A DNA stretch of 8,310 nucleotides from Phycisphaerales bacterium (GTDB lineage Bacteria > Planctomycetota > Phycisphaerae > Phycisphaerales > UBA1924). Below are positions 7,168 through 8,310 of this stretch, one piece after another. The position numbers were made by a program, and so were the translations under genes. The notes beneath the pieces are model-generated. The model was not told the origin of the DNA and made no database searches. It saw only the letters and a list, made by a program, of their open reading frames with translations. Every line of letters starts with the position of its first letter. Position 1 is the stretch's first letter. Where the stretch lies: positions 1-8,310 of the forward strand of contig JALSHW010000310.1 in NCBI GenBank assembly GCA_026982035.1. Reading direction: 5' to 3'.

Positions 7168-7898
7168 AACCCAGAAAATCGACCTACATCGCGCATCGTT
7201 GGATTGGACTGATTATCTCGCTACAACTCCTTGCTTGGAGCATCGGTGGATTGGTGTTCAGTGTGCTTGATATCAACGAAGTTCGTGGGTCAAACGATTC
7301 GAAGATGATCAGCATGGTCGGGATTGATGCCGAATCAGTTCCGGCGGTTCTCCAAGGAGTGATCGATCAGCTCGGCGATGGGGAAACAATGATCGGGAGC
7401 ATCCACCTGATCAATCGGGGGCTCGGGGCGTATTGGGAGATTCGAGATATTGAAAACGAGTTGTTGGCTCGTGTGGGGTTGGATGGTCAGTTGACAGAGT
7501 TGATCTCGCCTGAGCAAGCCCAAGCGATCGCTTTGGAAGATTTTATTCCTGAGGCCGAGGTTCGGCGTGTTGAGCTGATCGAAGAGAATCAACCAAGTGA
7601 ATACCGAGGCGGCCCACTCCCGGTGTATCGAGTCGATCTTGATCATCCGAAGAACCCGCATATCTATGTCGATGCCACGACTGGCCGAATCAATGCCCGA
7701 CGCAACGACACTTGGAGAACATTCGATTTTTTCTGGATGCTCCACATCATGGACTACAAAGATCGCGACAATTTTAATCATTCGCTGTTGATCATTGCCA
7801 GTGTGTTTGCGGTTGCTGCTTCGGGCACGGGGATCATGCTTTGGGGCTGGCGGTTGATTCCGAAATACTTTCGCCGACGACAGAAAGTGTCAGCATAA
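7164..7898 (+). CDS. Compact PepSY-like membrane protein
   Basis: A 244-residue protein with a membrane helix at about 12-35 and another at about 206-229, enclosing an extracytoplasmic region of about 165 residues. The N-terminus (KSTYIAHRWIGL) resembles the RxxHRWxG start of PepSY-associated membrane proteins. The ISPEQAQAIA stretch (114-123), and the YRVDLD and IYVDATTGRI segments near 155-176, match the usual PepSY order of helix, strand and DxxTG turn. His11, His194 and His206 could bind haem or metal. Family members with more helices are often 400-500 residues long; this is a short two-helix form. It overlaps the preceding gene by four bases (ATGA), showing likely translational coupling, and is the last gene of the operon. 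PepSY membrane proteins often occur near metal uptake or reduction genes; the role here is unknown. Confidence 0.75.
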   Translation: MKPRKSTYIAHRWIGLIISLQLLAWSIGGLVFSVLDINEVRGSNDSKMISMVGIDAESVPAVLQGVIDQLGDGETMIGSIHLINRGLGAYWEIRDIENELLARVGLDGQLTELISPEQAQAIALEDFIPEAEVRRVELIEENQPSEYRGGPLPVYRVDLDHPKNPHIYVDATTGRINARRNDTWRTFDFFWMLHIMDYKDRDNFNHSLLIIASVFAVAASGTGIMLWGWRLIPKYFRRRQKVSA

Positions 7899-7899
7899 A

Positions 7900-7929
7900 A
7901 AAGGGCGTGCCACGATTGGCACGCCCTTT
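7900..7929. terminator. Bidirectional hairpin terminator between convergent genes
   Basis: A perfect 12-base stem, AAAGGGCGTGCC (7900-7911) and GGCACGCCCTTT (7918-7929), encloses a 6-base loop. It starts one base after the stop of the PepSY-like gene and lies 26 bases beyond the end of the convergent P-II gene. Seen from the minus strand, the stem is followed by a T-run (complement of the A-run at 7897-7902), so it fits an intrinsic terminator best in that direction. On the + strand the T-run is only three bases, all within the stem. Confidence 0.85.
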
Positions 7930-7955
7930 GAATCTTCAACAACTCGATCGGTTGG

Positions 7956-8288
7956 TTAGATCGCGTTGACTCCGGACTCTCCGGTTCGGATGCGGATGAC
8001 ATTGTCGAGTGTCTGGATACTGATCTTGCCGTCGCCTGGGCGTCCGGTCTTGGCGTGTTCTTGGATGACCGCGATGACTTCATCGCATTGGTCATCGCGG
8101 ACGATGCACTCGAGTTTGACCATCTCGACAGCTCCAAAGGCGATGGGATCTCCGGAATCTCTTCCGACGACCCTGCCCATCCCGCGGACTTTGAGTACGG
8201 TGACGCCGGGGAATTCTGGATGTTCGTGCATCGCGTGGAGCACTTTGTCCAGGCAGATTGGTCTGATGAATGCTTTGATTTCTTTCAT
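7956..8288 (-). CDS. P-II family signalling protein with altered T-loop
   Basis: A 110-residue cytoplasmic protein of the P-II (GlnB/GlnK) family, which senses ATP/ADP and often 2-oxoglutarate and acts by binding partner proteins through the T-loop. The nucleotide-binding B-loop (TGRPGDGKI, 81-89) and the C-terminal IRIRTGE (98-104) are well conserved. The T-loop region (about 36-55) appears about three residues shorter than in E. coli GlnB and lacks the tyrosine that is uridylylated there (Tyr51), so control by GlnD is unlikely. AAAGGA (complement of 8297-8302) precedes the ATG by eight bases. It faces the copper operon and shares its terminator, so it belongs to another transcription unit entering from beyond 8310. 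A P-II subgroup has been described near heavy-metal RND efflux genes, which would suit this setting; membership is inference. A classical nitrogen-control role is the alternative. Confidence 0.9.
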   Translation of the reverse strand: MKEIKAFIRPICLDKVLHAMHEHPEFPGVTVLKVRGMGRVVGRDSGDPIAFGAVEMVKLECIVRDDQCDEVIAVIQEHAKTGRPGDGKISIQTLDNVIRIRTGESGVNAI

Positions 8289-8310
8289 TCGAATATTCCT
8301 TTCTGCGTGT

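Overview
The window reads as a copper-handling gene cluster from a bacterium, most likely a planctomycete and perhaps of the Phycisphaerae type. That placement is inferred from protein style: secreted proteins built from repeated C...CCxxC (YHS/TRASH-like) modules, and a YHS-like module fused to a DUF2231-like membrane domain. GC content looks intermediate, with many TTG, GTG, GAT and GTT codons. No rRNA, tRNA, CRISPR array, transposase or integrase is visible.

Layout. Positions 1-127 are a non-coding leader. It has an extreme G-rich block (17-50) with G-quadruplex potential, then a possible -10 box inside an inverted repeat. Seven genes follow on the + strand: (1) a small Cys-rich exported protein, 128-559; (2) a secreted protein with four metal-binding-like modules, 721-1716; (3) a YHS-like/DUF2231-like membrane protein, 1735-2634; (4) a membrane sensor with HAMP and SpoIIE-type PP2C phosphatase domains, 2687-4165; (5) a P1B-type Cu(I) ATPase, CopA, 4206-6530; (6) a protein resembling PD-(D/E)XK nucleases, 6556-7167; (7) a compact PepSY-like membrane protein, 7164-7898. 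Gaps are 18-55 bases from gene 2 onward, and genes 6 and 7 overlap by 4 bases, so genes 2-7 look like one operon. Gene 1 may have its own promoter or share it. A strong hairpin at 7900-7929 ends the operon. It also serves a convergent minus-strand gene, a P-II family protein (7956-8288), whose upstream neighbours lie outside the window.

How the parts may work together (inference). CopA would pump Cu(I) out of the cytoplasm. The two secreted or periplasm-facing CCxxC proteins and the Cys-rich lead protein would bind or buffer metal outside the inner membrane. The phosphatase is the only regulator-like gene in the cluster and carries an HDHDH motif in its predicted outer loop, so it could link metal outside the cell to a partner-switching cascade. 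No CueR, CsoR or CusRS-type regulator is encoded here. The nuclease-like and PepSY-like genes are unexplained passengers or accessory parts. The P-II protein has a shortened, altered T-loop and belongs to another transcription unit.
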